Shown here: positions 18,947 to 27,324 of the stretch, one piece after another | Position numbering within the stretch: position 1 is the stretch's first letter | Layout of the letters: the number at the start of each line of letters is the position of its first letter | NCBI GenBank assembly: GCA_016201105.1 | Contig: JACQDN010000030.1 | Coordinates: forward strand, 62,001-126,000 | Source: Pseudomonadota bacterium | GTDB lineage: Bacteria; Pseudomonadota; Alphaproteobacteria; Micropepsales; Micropepsaceae | DNA: 64,000 nucleotides | Direction: 5' to 3' | Notes under the pieces: generated by a model | Told to the model about the DNA's origin: nothing | Seen by the model: only the letters and a program-made list of their open reading frames with translations | Database searches by the model: none | Made by a program: the position numbers and the translations under genes

Positions 18947-19669
18947 CTAATGAAGTTGCGCGGGCGGCTGGTTAGCCACTTTCGAGTCGGCGAGCATCTT
19001 CTGATACGCGGCGACCGCACGCAGGCCGAGATCGGAATCGATGCCGTTGTTCAGCATAGACTGGGTCAGCGCCGCGACGCTTTGCGGATCCATGGCGATC
19101 GTTTGCGCCGGCACGCCTTGCTTGATCTGAGCCAAGGATGGCTGCGTGGCCGTCGTGATCATGGCTTGCTTCGCAGCCGGCTGCGCGTTGTCGGCGACCT
19201 TGGCGGGCTTTTCGCTATCCTGCGTTGTGGCCAGCATCTTCTTGGGTGTGACGTCGACAGCGGCAATCGCGGTTTGCGGCTGCGTGGCGTCAAACCCGAG
19301 CCAGGCCATCGCGGTATCGCCGAAATCCTTGCCCGTAATCTTCTGGAAAGCGATGTTGGCGGCGGAAGAAAGAAACCCCGGAACACCGCCATAGAGCGTA
19401 TCGCCCGCCAGACGTTCCAACGGCTTGATGGTATCGCCGGTCACGGCGCGATAGATGGTAGAAACGATGGGGATATGCTGCAGCGGATTGATGATATCGA
19501 GTGCGTCGTCGAAGCTGAAACCCCGGTCGGAGGATTTCGCATTCGGGACCGCGGCGGTCTTGGCGGACGTATCGGTTTTCGCCGCGTCGAGCTGCGCCTT
19601 GTGACGGGCGCGCGTCGCCGTGTCGAGAAACGACATCTGCACGCCTTGCGCGAAATCCGGAACGGCCAT
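18947..19669 (-). CDS. Conserved hypothetical alphaproteobacterial protein
   Basis: About 240 aa from ATG at 19669 (MAVPDFAQG). A conserved-looking block runs DALDIINPLQHIPIVSTIYRAVTGDTIKPLERLAGDTLYGG..PGFLSSAANIAFQKITGKD. Before and after it are alanine, lysine and glutamine-rich, probably disordered segments. There is no signal peptide or clear transmembrane helix. I have seen this block in other alphaproteobacterial hypothetical proteins, but no function is known. It precedes hsp20 on the same strand with a 130-bp gap. Confidence 0.75.
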   Translation of the reverse strand: MAVPDFAQGVQMSFLDTATRARHKAQLDAAKTDTSAKTAAVPNAKSSDRGFSFDDALDIINPLQHIPIVSTIYRAVTGDTIKPLERLAGDTLYGGVPGFLSSAANIAFQKITGKDFGDTAMAWLGFDATQPQTAIAAVDVTPKKMLATTQDSEKPAKVADNAQPAAKQAMITTATQPSLAQIKQGVPAQTIAMDPQSVAALTQSMLNNGIDSDLGLRAVAAYQKMLADSKVANQPPAQLH

Positions 19670-19803
19670 TCTGCACACTCCCTGAGGCCCTGCGTTGCAA
19701 GCGCTTTGCCACTGGAACGTCCGCGCCTTGCCTGGGATATCGCACGCCCTTGGAGCGGTACCGGCAAATTCTGCCGAGGCGATGCGCGTAAGAGAGTGCC
19801 CGC

Positions 19804-20628
19804 ATGACGAGGCCAGACGACGGGGGCTATGACCGGCTCTACAAGGAGTTCGACTCGCCTTTATCGAAAAAGATGCGCGCGGCGGCCTATGCGCGCGACA
19901 TAGGCCAGCACTCCTGGGTGAGCGCGGAGGAGCTGGAGGCGGTGATCCCGCAGCTTGGCCTCAACGCTGCGAGCCTCGTCCTCGACCTTGGCTGCGGACC
20001 CGGCGGGCCGCTGACATTCCTCGCTGGGGAAACCGGCTGTCGCGGCAATGGCGTCGATTTGAGCGCGCCAGCCATTGCTGCGGCGCGTGAACGCGCCATT
20101 GCGTTGGGACTTCAAACCCAGCTCAATTTCCAGCAAGGCGATTTGCACGAGCGTCTGCCGTTTTCCGCCGGTACGTTTGACGCCGCGCTTTCTCTCGACG
20201 TGATCCTGCACGTGCGCGACCGCGAAACGCTATTCGGGGAAATCGCACGGGTTTTGAAACCGCGAGGGCGGTTTTTCTTCACCGATGCCGGCGTTCTCAC
20301 GGGCACCGTGACGGCAGAGGAAAGACGGCTGCGCGCGTCTACCGCGCCGCTGCAATTCGTGGCCCCGGGTTTCAACGAGCGCGCGCTGGAGAGCGCAGCT
20401 TTTCGCGTGATCGCATGTCGCGATTCCACTGAAAATGTTCTTGCCGTGGCGAAGGGGCGACTCTCCGCGCGCGCATTGTGCGGCGACGAATTCAAGGCCG
20501 GGGAAGGCGAAACGGAATTCTGTAAGCAGGAACTCTATCTGAAAACCGTCGCAGCGTTGTCCGAGCGCCGGGCGCTTTCGCGGATAAGTTATCTTGTGGA
20601 AACCGACAGAAACGAAATGACGGCCTAG
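19804..20628 (+). CDS. SAM-dependent methyltransferase
   Basis: A 274-aa class I methyltransferase. Motif I is VLDLGCGPGGP near residue 60, followed by the acidic VDLS and the FDAALSLDVILHVRD motif IV region. It looks like a small-molecule methyltransferase of the UbiE/sarcosine type, but the substrate is not readable. Its TAG shares the tetranucleotide CTAG (20625-20628) with the stop of the convergent RMF-like gene. Confidence 0.85.
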   Translation: MTRPDDGGYDRLYKEFDSPLSKKMRAAAYARDIGQHSWVSAEELEAVIPQLGLNAASLVLDLGCGPGGPLTFLAGETGCRGNGVDLSAPAIAAARERAIALGLQTQLNFQQGDLHERLPFSAGTFDAALSLDVILHVRDRETLFGEIARVLKPRGRFFFTDAGVLTGTVTAEERRLRASTAPLQFVAPGFNERALESAAFRVIACRDSTENVLAVAKGRLSARALCGDEFKAGEGETEFCKQELYLKTVAALSERRALSRISYLVETDRNEMTA

Positions 20629-20816
20629 CGTTTCAGCGCGTCGTCGAAGCCGGCGCGCCAGCGGGCCTTCGCCGGGCCGCTCTTGTGCGGATTGAGGCGG
20701 TCGATCTCTTTCTCGCTGAGGCTACCGGATTGGTCCGACGGCAACGTGCTCCCGGCAGCCCAACCCGCCGCGTAGACGCGGCTCAAGGCGAAATCGCTGA
20801 GCACCTTCGCGGTCAA
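20625..20816 (-). CDS. Ribosome modulation factor-like small protein
   Basis: A 63-aa protein. The pattern SRVYAAGWAAG, LNPH, and ARWRAGFDDALKR recalls ribosome modulation factor, which dimerises ribosomes in stationary phase, and its alphaproteobacterial relatives. The start is TTG at 20816, overlapping the desaturase stop as TTGA. GGAG lies 8 bases upstream inside the desaturase gene, supporting this start. An RMF-like role is inferred from short similarity only. Confidence 0.65.
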   Translation of the reverse strand: MTAKVLSDFALSRVYAAGWAAGSTLPSDQSGSLSEKEIDRLNPHKSGPAKARWRAGFDDALKR

Positions 20817-21847
20817 GCGCCCAGCTCCTGATTGTGAGGTTCTTTGCGAAAAGCATCGCGAAAGCGCACGAGCTTGTTCTGGGCTTCATCCCACAGCGCG
20901 AGATTCCCCGCGCCCAGGGCTCTTTTCAAGGACAGCGGTTTTTCCTGGCGCAGCACTTCGTTGTCGCGGTGGCAGGCCGCGAGGCGATAGTTCGGCACGC
21001 GCGGCGAAAGATGATGAATGTGATGATAACCGATATTGCCGGTGAGCCAGTGCAGCACCGAAGGCAGCGCCAGATAGGACGAGCCCTTCATCGCGGCGTC
21101 GGTAAAATTCCATTCCGGTTGCCTCACCCAGCGCGCGGTCTCGAAGCGATGCTGAACCGAGAACAGCCACACCCCGACGATGGTGGTGATGACGACGATG
21201 GGGAGCTGCACCATCAACACCGCGCCAAAGCCGAGCGCCAATCCGAGAGCAACGAAGGCGGCGGCGACCGCGAGATTGGTGAACCAGACCGAGCGGCGTT
21301 CGCGCGTCCATTCCTTCGGGGTGTCGAACGGCACGCGATAGAGCAGCAGAAACACCAACGGCGGGAATACGATGTGGGCGATCAGCGGATGACGCGGCAG
21401 ACGATAGAGGAACCGACTCATTGGCGACCGGGCGCGGTATTCCTCCACTGTGAGGCAGGCCGAATAGATGTCCGCGCCGGATTCGCGCCGGTCGAGATTG
21501 TTCCAGTTGGAATGATGACCGGCATGCTGGCGGCGCCAGCTGGCGTAAGGCGCGAGCGTGAGCACGCCGCAGATCGATCCCAGAATGTCGTTGCCGCGCT
21601 TCCAGGCGAAGAAAGAGCCGTGACCGCAATCGTGCTGAATGATGAAGACACGAATGAGCAACCCGGCGGCGGGAAGAGAGAGCGCCAGCGTAAGCCAATA
21701 GGAAATTCCCAGCGACCAGTACATCAAGGCGACGGTGCCGAGATAAAAACCCAATGAGGAAACGATCTGCCAGAGGCCCCGCGCGAGGCTGGGCGTTTCG
21801 TAGGGAGCGACGGCAGCGCGCAACTCCGCGCGTGTGTAATCCTGCAT
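20813..21847 (-). CDS. Membrane fatty acid desaturase
   Basis: A 344-aa integral membrane di-iron desaturase. The three histidine boxes are visible: HDCGH (about residue 74), HAGHH (about 109) and HHIHH (about 275), with hydrophobic helices between. It is related to acyl-lipid or acyl-CoA desaturases that introduce double bases into membrane acyl chains, adjusting fluidity. It is coupled to the downstream RMF-like gene, which pairs membrane and ribosome responses in one transcript. Confidence 0.92.
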   Translation of the reverse strand: MQDYTRAELRAAVAPYETPSLARGLWQIVSSLGFYLGTVALMYWSLGISYWLTLALSLPAAGLLIRVFIIQHDCGHGSFFAWKRGNDILGSICGVLTLAPYASWRRQHAGHHSNWNNLDRRESGADIYSACLTVEEYRARSPMSRFLYRLPRHPLIAHIVFPPLVFLLLYRVPFDTPKEWTRERRSVWFTNLAVAAAFVALGLALGFGAVLMVQLPIVVITTIVGVWLFSVQHRFETARWVRQPEWNFTDAAMKGSSYLALPSVLHWLTGNIGYHHIHHLSPRVPNYRLAACHRDNEVLRQEKPLSLKRALGAGNLALWDEAQNKLVRFRDAFRKEPHNQELGA

Positions 21848-21866
21848 TAAATCTCCCTTTGGCCCT

Positions 21867-22250
21867 TCAGTTGGCGAAGCGTTCGTTTTTCAGCCACGCA
21901 TCGGCGCGATCGGCATGAACCGACCACACCTCGCCGGCTTTGCCCTCGGGCTTGTGAAACAGGGCCGTCTCGGCCGAACAGGAACGGTTCTTGATCGATT
22001 CCGGATTGGCGCTGAAGCGGCGGAAGGCGCGCTCCACTTCATCTTCGAACTTCTGCGGTATCGATGCCCCGGCGCGCTCGCGTCTTGCGCGCATCGCGCG
22101 CATCACGGACCAGCGGCGCAGGCCGGCGGGATGTTCGCGCAGCACGGCGATCAAATCGACCACGAGGGGCAGCTCCGAACGCAGTTTGCGCGCCGCAAGA
22201 TCGGCCTCCCTGTCGGGCAGAAGGGGTGAGAGGTTTTGCTGGTACGTCAT
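21867..22250 (-). CDS. Hypothetical protein
   Basis: About 127 aa from ATG at 22250; a longer in-frame start exists at 22343. It contains basic helical sequence (LRRWSVMRAMRARRERAG) and ends SVHADRADAWLKNERFAN. No signal peptide, membrane helix or family was recognised. It lies 19 bp before the desaturase gene on the same strand and may be in its operon. Codon pattern looks native. Confidence 0.6.
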   Translation of the reverse strand: MTYQQNLSPLLPDREADLAARKLRSELPLVVDLIAVLREHPAGLRRWSVMRAMRARRERAGASIPQKFEDEVERAFRRFSANPESIKNRSCSAETALFHKPEGKAGEVWSVHADRADAWLKNERFAN

Positions 22251-22346
22251 GATGGTTGAGATCCGGCTCGGCATTTGTTCGGCAATTCGGCGTACGATTT
22301 GGCGATCGGGGCGGCAGAGACCTCCGCCGCCCGTCTCGGCCATGCT

Positions 22347-22550
22347 TTAGGCGGCCTTGAGGTTGACGGCCTTGGAGCCGCGCGCGTCAGGCTGAATTTC
22401 AAAAGAGACGCGCTGACCTTCCTGAAGGCTGCGCATACCGGCCATTTCCACGGCCGTGGCGTGAACGAATACGTCCTTGCCGCCGTCTTCCGGCGCGATG
22501 AAACCAAAACCTTTTGACGTGTTGAAAAACTTTACTGTTCCGATAGCCAT
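22347..22550 (-). CDS. cspA: Cold-shock domain protein
   Basis: A 67-aa single cold-shock domain. RNP1 appears as KGFGFIAP and RNP2 as DVFVHATAV. CspA-type proteins bind single-stranded RNA and melt structure at low temperature. A long leader of about 150 nt precedes it, with a sigma70-like promoter at 22709-22737, as expected for cold-regulated csp genes. Confidence 0.96.
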   Translation of the reverse strand: MAIGTVKFFNTSKGFGFIAPEDGGKDVFVHATAVEMAGMRSLQEGQRVSFEIQPDARGSKAVNLKAA

Positions 22551-22708
22551 GTTTTTTCCTTGTGCATCGGGTTGTGCGCGGACACATGTCTACGCAGTGC
22601 GGACGCAACATCGGATTGGGAAGTTCGGCTGTTTCGCCCAGGCGCGCACGTATGCGGGTCGGTTTCTGAACAGTGCGCTTCGAGTAAGACGTACGCCTTC
22701 GCCCGCTC

Positions 22709-22737
22709 CATATAGGCGTTAACGCGTTGAAATACAA
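22709..22737 (-). promoter_or_regulatory. Predicted sigma70-type promoter of cspA
   Basis: On the minus strand TTGTAT (-35; 22732-22737) is followed after exactly 17 bp by TATATG (-10; 22709-22714). This predicts a transcript start near 22702 and a leader of about 150 nt before the cspA ATG at 22550. Confidence 0.55.
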
Positions 22738-22793
22738 GAAAGGCCAATTTCAGCGTGTTTTGCCGCGCGCGCAACGCGAGGAACTCGCAACGT

Positions 22794-23939
22794 TTAAAGC
22801 AGATGTCCCGCTTTTTCGGCTTTGGTCTTCAGATAGGCGCGATTGTGGATGTTGTCGGGAAATTTGTGCGCCACACGCGCGCTGACGTGCACGCCGGCGG
22901 CCTCAAGCGCCTTCACCTTGTCGGGATTGTTGGTGAGGAGTCGCACCGATTTGTAGCCCAACAGAACAAGCATCCGCGCGGCAACGGCATAAAGCCGCTC
23001 ATCCGCTTCGAAGCCCAGACGCTCATTGGCCTGGATGGTATCGAAGCCCTGGTCCTGCAACCGGTAAGCGCGCAATTTATTGATGAGCCCGATGCCGCGC
23101 CCTTCTTGCGCGAGATACAGCAGTACGCCGCCACCATTCTTGGAGATCACTTCGATGGCGCCGCGCAATTGCGCGCCGCAATCGCATTTGAGCGAGTCGA
23201 GCAGATCGCCGGTAAAACATTCCGAATGCAGCCGCGTGAGCACGGGCTCGCTCGGGCGCGGCGCATTGATGACGACGGCATAGTGTTCCGGCCCGCCGTC
23301 GGCGGGGCGAAAGGCCACCAGTTCGGCATTTTCCGCGCCTTGAAGCGGCACGCGCGCGCGCGTCACAAGCGCGAGCGAACGCGCGGTCTCCGCTTCGTAG
23401 TTTTCGATGTCGCTCGCTGCGATCGCGAACGCGCCCTTCGCTACCTTTGAAGACGCGAGGACGGCCGGGAGAAGTCCCGCGAGCTTCGCCAGTTTCACGC
23501 CGGCGCGCATGGCCGAGGGAAGACTTTCGCGCTGCGCCTCGAACGGGCCTTTCATCGGCGCCGCAAGATCGCTGGTGGGATCGGCGATGGCGCGCAGATT
23601 CTCGGCCCGCACGTCCTTTTCCAACGCGAGAGCCACGACGTCCGGCGTGTAGAGCCTGATCTTCAAGGTGCGCGCGCGTCCATGCGTCAGCACCAGGCGG
23701 AGATTTTTTCGCGCGCCCATGGCGGCGATGGTTTTATCCCCGGCGGTTTCCACTGCAAGCGCCGCGACGGGACCGTCCGTGCCGCGGATGACGACGACAC
23801 CGCCGCGGCGGAAAACCTCCACGGCCTTTCCCACTTTGGCCACAATCGAGGAGCCTGTGTTCGGCACCCGATTTCTCACCCGCTCTTTTGGGGGCGCGGA
23901 TTTCCTTTTCACGGCTTTGCGACTTGGCTTGGAGGGCAT
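22794..23939 (-). CDS. ribA: GTP cyclohydrolase II with degenerate DHBP-synthase half
   Basis: About 381 aa from ATG at 23939 (MPSKPSRK). The C-terminal half is a complete GTP cyclohydrolase II: zinc ligands Cys241, Cys252 and Cys254 (SECFTGD...KCDCG), AQEGRGIGL, and LTNNPDKV. It opens GTP to the first riboflavin intermediate. The N-terminal half aligns in position with RibB but lacks its acidic DDEDREnE active-site motif (here VVIRGTDGPVAAL), so it is probably inactive in making DHBP. A separate ribB would then be required. Confidence 0.92.
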   Translation of the reverse strand: MPSKPSRKAVKRKSAPPKERVRNRVPNTGSSIVAKVGKAVEVFRRGGVVVIRGTDGPVAALAVETAGDKTIAAMGARKNLRLVLTHGRARTLKIRLYTPDVVALALEKDVRAENLRAIADPTSDLAAPMKGPFEAQRESLPSAMRAGVKLAKLAGLLPAVLASSKVAKGAFAIAASDIENYEAETARSLALVTRARVPLQGAENAELVAFRPADGGPEHYAVVINAPRPSEPVLTRLHSECFTGDLLDSLKCDCGAQLRGAIEVISKNGGGVLLYLAQEGRGIGLINKLRAYRLQDQGFDTIQANERLGFEADERLYAVAARMLVLLGYKSVRLLTNNPDKVKALEAAGVHVSARVAHKFPDNIHNRAYLKTKAEKAGHLL

Positions 23940-24022
23940 CCACCCCACATACACCCCTATCCGAAAACCGGGTAGAGTTGGCCTTCGACCCAACGATGGG
24001 CGGGCGTGCAAAAGGAGCCTTC

Positions 24023-24706
24023 ATGCCAAGTGCCAAACGGGTTCTTCTGGTCGACGACGACGCGATGCTGAGGGCCTCGCTTGCCGAGCAGATCGCTGCG
24101 GAAGGCGAATACCAGCCGATCGAAGCGTCAAGTTGCGCGGAGGCTCGCGCGCGCGCCAAGGAGGGGCTCTACGAATTCATGATCCTGGACGTCGGCCTTC
24201 CCGACGGCGACGGACGCACCCTCTGCCGCGAGCTGCGCGATGGCGGCGTCACCTGCCCGATCCTTCTTTTGACGGCCGCCGATTCCGATGCCGATACCAT
24301 CGAAGGATTGAAATCCGGAGCCAATGATTATGTCGTCAAGCCGTTCCGCTTCGCCGTGTTGATGGCGCGCATTCATGCCCATTTGCGAAGCCACGAGCAG
24401 AGCGAAGAGGCCGTCTATCGCATCGGGCCCTACACCTTCCGGCCCAGCGCCAAGATCCTGCTCGATCCGGCCGGCAAGCGCATCCGCCTGACCGAGAAGG
24501 AAACCAACATCCTGAAATTCCTGCACCGCTCAGGCTCGACCGTGGCGCGCGAGACGCTTCTGCACGAGGTCTGGGGCTACAACCCGGCCGTCACCACCCA
24601 CACGCTGGAAACCCATATTTACCGGCTGCGCCAAAAGATCGAGACAAATCCGGGCCAAGCGCAGATTCTGGTCACCGAAAGCGGGGGGTACCGGCTGGTG
24701 GCCTGA
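24023..24706 (+). CDS. OmpR/PhoB-family response regulator
   Basis: A 227-aa two-domain regulator from ATG 24023, preceded by AAAGGAG. The receiver domain has the acidic pocket DDD (11-13), phosphoacceptor Asp56 (ILDVGLP) and NDYVVKPF. The C-terminal winged helix (about 130-227) contains LTEKETNILKFLHR and the THTLETHIYRLRQKIE recognition region. No histidine kinase is encoded nearby, so its signal is unknown. It is divergent from ribA. Confidence 0.94.
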   Translation: MPSAKRVLLVDDDAMLRASLAEQIAAEGEYQPIEASSCAEARARAKEGLYEFMILDVGLPDGDGRTLCRELRDGGVTCPILLLTAADSDADTIEGLKSGANDYVVKPFRFAVLMARIHAHLRSHEQSEEAVYRIGPYTFRPSAKILLDPAGKRIRLTEKETNILKFLHRSGSTVARETLLHEVWGYNPAVTTHTLETHIYRLRQKIETNPGQAQILVTESGGYRLVA

Positions 24707-24900
24707 GCCATTTTTCGGCCGTTTCCGATCCGTTGGACGGAAAGACGCTATTTTGTTCCCCTACCCGCCTGGCATGGGGGACGTGCAGATCGGCCCGTCT
24801 ATGCGCACGAGTTCGGCGCGACCTATCTGTGGAGCCGAGAGTGCGGTCCCCGGGGGCAGTTTGGGGGGCCGTTCATGCCCAGGCCAAGGAGGCAAATGAG

Positions 24901-25977
24901 ATGCACAGCCAACTAAAGTCACTGCTCGGGGGAGCGGCGGTCGCAACGCTTTTGATTGTTCCGTCACTGGCAGCGCCGCAAACGCCTTCTCAGCCGCCCG
25001 CACCGCCGAAACCTCCGGCTGCGATGCAACCCGTGCGGCCGCCGAACTACGGCGACTGGGTGACGAAACCGCAGAAGAGTTTCAACGTGCGCGCCGTCAA
25101 ATTCAACGATGTGGTCGGATCGATCACCGTGGCCGTGCGCGATAACGGACCCATGACACTCGATGTTTCCGGCGTGAGAGAGCGCGTCGACGGGCTTCAA
25201 GTGTCCACCGAAAACGGCACGCTCACGATCGAAGGATCCCAAGTCAACGATGTGTGGGACTGGCATCACTGGTTCGATTTCTCGGTGCACGACCGCTCCA
25301 AGCCCGATGCGCTGATCGTGAAGGTCACCGTGCCGCGCGGCGCGGACGTGAATGTCGACGGCCTCGTCGGCGACGCCAACATCGGCGATACCTATGGGCA
25401 TTTGAAATTCGACGCCGCGGTGTCCAAGGCAAAAATCGGCAAAGTCGGCAAAGCCGAGGTTTCGCTGGCAGGCGCGGGCAACATCGATGTCGCAGAAGTC
25501 GACGGCCCGCTCTCGCTCGACATCGCCGGCTCCGGCAAGGTCAAGATCGGTCCGGTGAAAGGTGCGATGAAAGCCGATATCGCGGGCGCGGGCGATGCCT
25601 GGGTCGGTCCGGTGTCGGAGGGCCTCAAGGTCGATATCGCCGGCTCTGGCGACATCTTCGTGCAGAGCATCAAGGGCAGGACGTCCGTGGACATTGCAGG
25701 ATCCGGTTCGGTGAAGATCGCCGACGGCGAAGCCGATCCGCTTCACGTCGACATCATAGGCTCGGGCAACTTCGATTTCGGCGGCGTGGCGGTCGATCCG
25801 CGCATCAGCGCGCTGGGCTCGGGAAATGTGAAGATCAAGTCCTATCGCGGGAAAATGTCGGCGGACGGCATGGTGACGGTGAAAGTCGGCGATAAGAACA
25901 TCACCGTCGGCGATGACGACGACGACAGCGACAACGATAAAGACAAAGGTCACGACAAAGACCGCGACGACGATTGA
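24901..25977 (+). CDS. Exported head-GIN/DUF2807-like beta-repeat protein with acidic tail
   Basis: A 358-aa protein from ATG 24901, preceded by AGGAGG. It has a Sec signal (about 1-25), a proline-rich linker (PPAPPKPPAAMQP), and then a beta-rich region with repeats on a D-I-A-G-S-G pattern (DIAGSGKV, DIAGAGDA, DIAGSGDI, DIAGSGSV, DIIGSGNF). This suggests a right-handed beta-solenoid as in DUF2807 adhesin-like domains. The last about 25 residues are nearly all Asp, Lys and His. The acidic tail might bind cations; that is speculation. Confidence 0.8.
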   Translation: MHSQLKSLLGGAAVATLLIVPSLAAPQTPSQPPAPPKPPAAMQPVRPPNYGDWVTKPQKSFNVRAVKFNDVVGSITVAVRDNGPMTLDVSGVRERVDGLQVSTENGTLTIEGSQVNDVWDWHHWFDFSVHDRSKPDALIVKVTVPRGADVNVDGLVGDANIGDTYGHLKFDAAVSKAKIGKVGKAEVSLAGAGNIDVAEVDGPLSLDIAGSGKVKIGPVKGAMKADIAGAGDAWVGPVSEGLKVDIAGSGDIFVQSIKGRTSVDIAGSGSVKIADGEADPLHVDIIGSGNFDFGGVAVDPRISALGSGNVKIKSYRGKMSADGMVTVKVGDKNITVGDDDDDSDNDKDKGHDKDRDDD

Positions 25978-25986
25978 AATAGGCGT

Positions 25987-26119
25987 CACCTCCCCCTCGT
26001 GGGGAGGTCGACGCGCGAAGCGCGTCGGGTGAGGGGAAGCCTCACCATTGCGCTCTATTCTTACCCCTCACCCGAAATTTGCGTTCCGCAAATTTCGACC
26101 TCTCCACAAGGGAGAGGTG
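25987..26119. repeat. Intergenic inverted repeat, family A copy 1
   Basis: Arms CACCTCCCC and GAGAGGTG bracket about 130 bp. The 3' half carries the family core, the palindrome GAAATTTGCGTTCCGCAAATTTC flanked by CTCACCC and GACCTCTCC. It lies between the beta-repeat gene and the end of the convergent macB-like permease gene. Confidence 0.75.
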
Positions 26120-26124
26120 ACGAT

Positions 26125-27324
26125 TTACTCGTGACGGAGCGCCTCGATGGGATCGAGGCGCGCCGCGCGTCTGGCCGGGAAATAGCCGAAGGCCACGCCC
26201 ACGGCCGCGGAAAACAGCACCGCAATCACGACGATTCCCGGATCGACCGTAAAGGGCAGCTTCAGCGCCTGTGACGCGACCGCCGAGCCTGACAATCCGA
26301 TCAAAACTCCAATCACGCCGCCCATCGCGGACATCACCACCGCTTCGATGAGGAATTGCAGCAGCACATCGCGCTCGCGGGCGCCGATGGCAAGGCGGAT
26401 GCCGATCTCGCGCGTGCGCTCCGTCACCGAAACGAGCATGATGTTCATGATGCCGATGCCGCCGACGAGCAGGCTGACGGCGGCGACGGCGGAAAGAAAA
26501 GCGGTGAGAATGGCGGTCGTCGATTCCACCATGCGGGTGATTTCCTGCATGTCGTTGACTTCGAAATCGTCGGCCGCCCCGGCTTCGAGATGGCGCCGTT
26601 CGCGCATCAGCGCGTGCACGTCGGCGCGCACGCGCGATACATCGTTCGCACTGGCGACCGAAATCCAGATCAGATTGACGTCGGTGTTGCCGGCGAGCCT
26701 TCGCTGCACCGCCTTGAGCGGCATGACGACGAGATCGTCCTGATCCTGGCCGAAGGTAGACTGGCCTTTGGCTTCAAGGATGCCGACGACGTCGCACGCG
26801 ACGCGGTCGATGCGGATACGCGCGCCGATGGCGCTCTCGCCGCCAAAGAGTTCGCGCCTCACCGTCTCGCCCAGGACGCACACCGCTTTGCCGGCGCGCT
26901 CTTCGGCCGGCGAAAAATCGCGGCCCACCGCCACCGGCCATTCGCGGGCCTTAAAATAAGCGTTCGTCGTGCCGACAATTTGCGTGGTGCGGTTGCGGTT
27001 CAGGCTGACGGCGACGCCCTGGCGAGCTTGCTGCGGCGCAACCGCGCCCAAGCCTTGCACGTCGCGGGTGATGGCATCGGCATCCGAAATCTGAAATGGG
27101 GTGGCCGCGACAGGAGGGCCGCGACGCTGGCCTGGAATCACGATCAGAAGATTGCGCCCCATCGAAGCGATATCGGCCGTCACGCGCTTGGTGGCGCCGG
27201 AACCCAGCGTCACCATGGCAATGACCGCGGCCACGCCGATCACGATGCCCAGCGTGGTGAGACCCGCGCGAAGAAGATTGTTGCGGATTTCCTTGAGCGC
27301 GAGAAGGAAGGCGTTGAGGATCAT
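26125..27324 (-). CDS. MacB-type ABC transporter permease
   Basis: A 399-aa FtsX/MacB-fold permease: an N-terminal helix with LRAGLTTLGIVIGVAAVIAMVTLGSG, a large periplasmic domain (about 50-270), and three C-terminal helices including VGGIGIMNIMLVSVTERTREIGIRLAIGA. These mechanotransmission permeases work with a periplasmic adaptor and TolC-like channel to expel drugs, peptides or lipids. Its ATG overlaps the ATPase stop (ATGA), forming adaptor-ATPase-permease in that order. Confidence 0.93.
   Translation of the reverse strand: MILNAFLLALKEIRNNLLRAGLTTLGIVIGVAAVIAMVTLGSGATKRVTADIASMGRNLLIVIPGQRRGPPVAATPFQISDADAITRDVQGLGAVAPQQARQGVAVSLNRNRTTQIVGTTNAYFKAREWPVAVGRDFSPAEERAGKAVCVLGETVRRELFGGESAIGARIRIDRVACDVVGILEAKGQSTFGQDQDDLVVMPLKAVQRRLAGNTDVNLIWISVASANDVSRVRADVHALMRERRHLEAGAADDFEVNDMQEITRMVESTTAILTAFLSAVAAVSLLVGGIGIMNIMLVSVTERTREIGIRLAIGARERDVLLQFLIEAVVMSAMGGVIGVLIGLSGSAVASQALKLPFTVDPGIVVIAVLFSAAVGVAFGYFPARRAARLDPIEALRHE

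Noticed and set aside
25987-26119. Repeats A and B as CRISPR or as insertion sequences
   Set aside because: No regular repeat-spacer unit and no transposase; copies are single, dispersed and palindromic.
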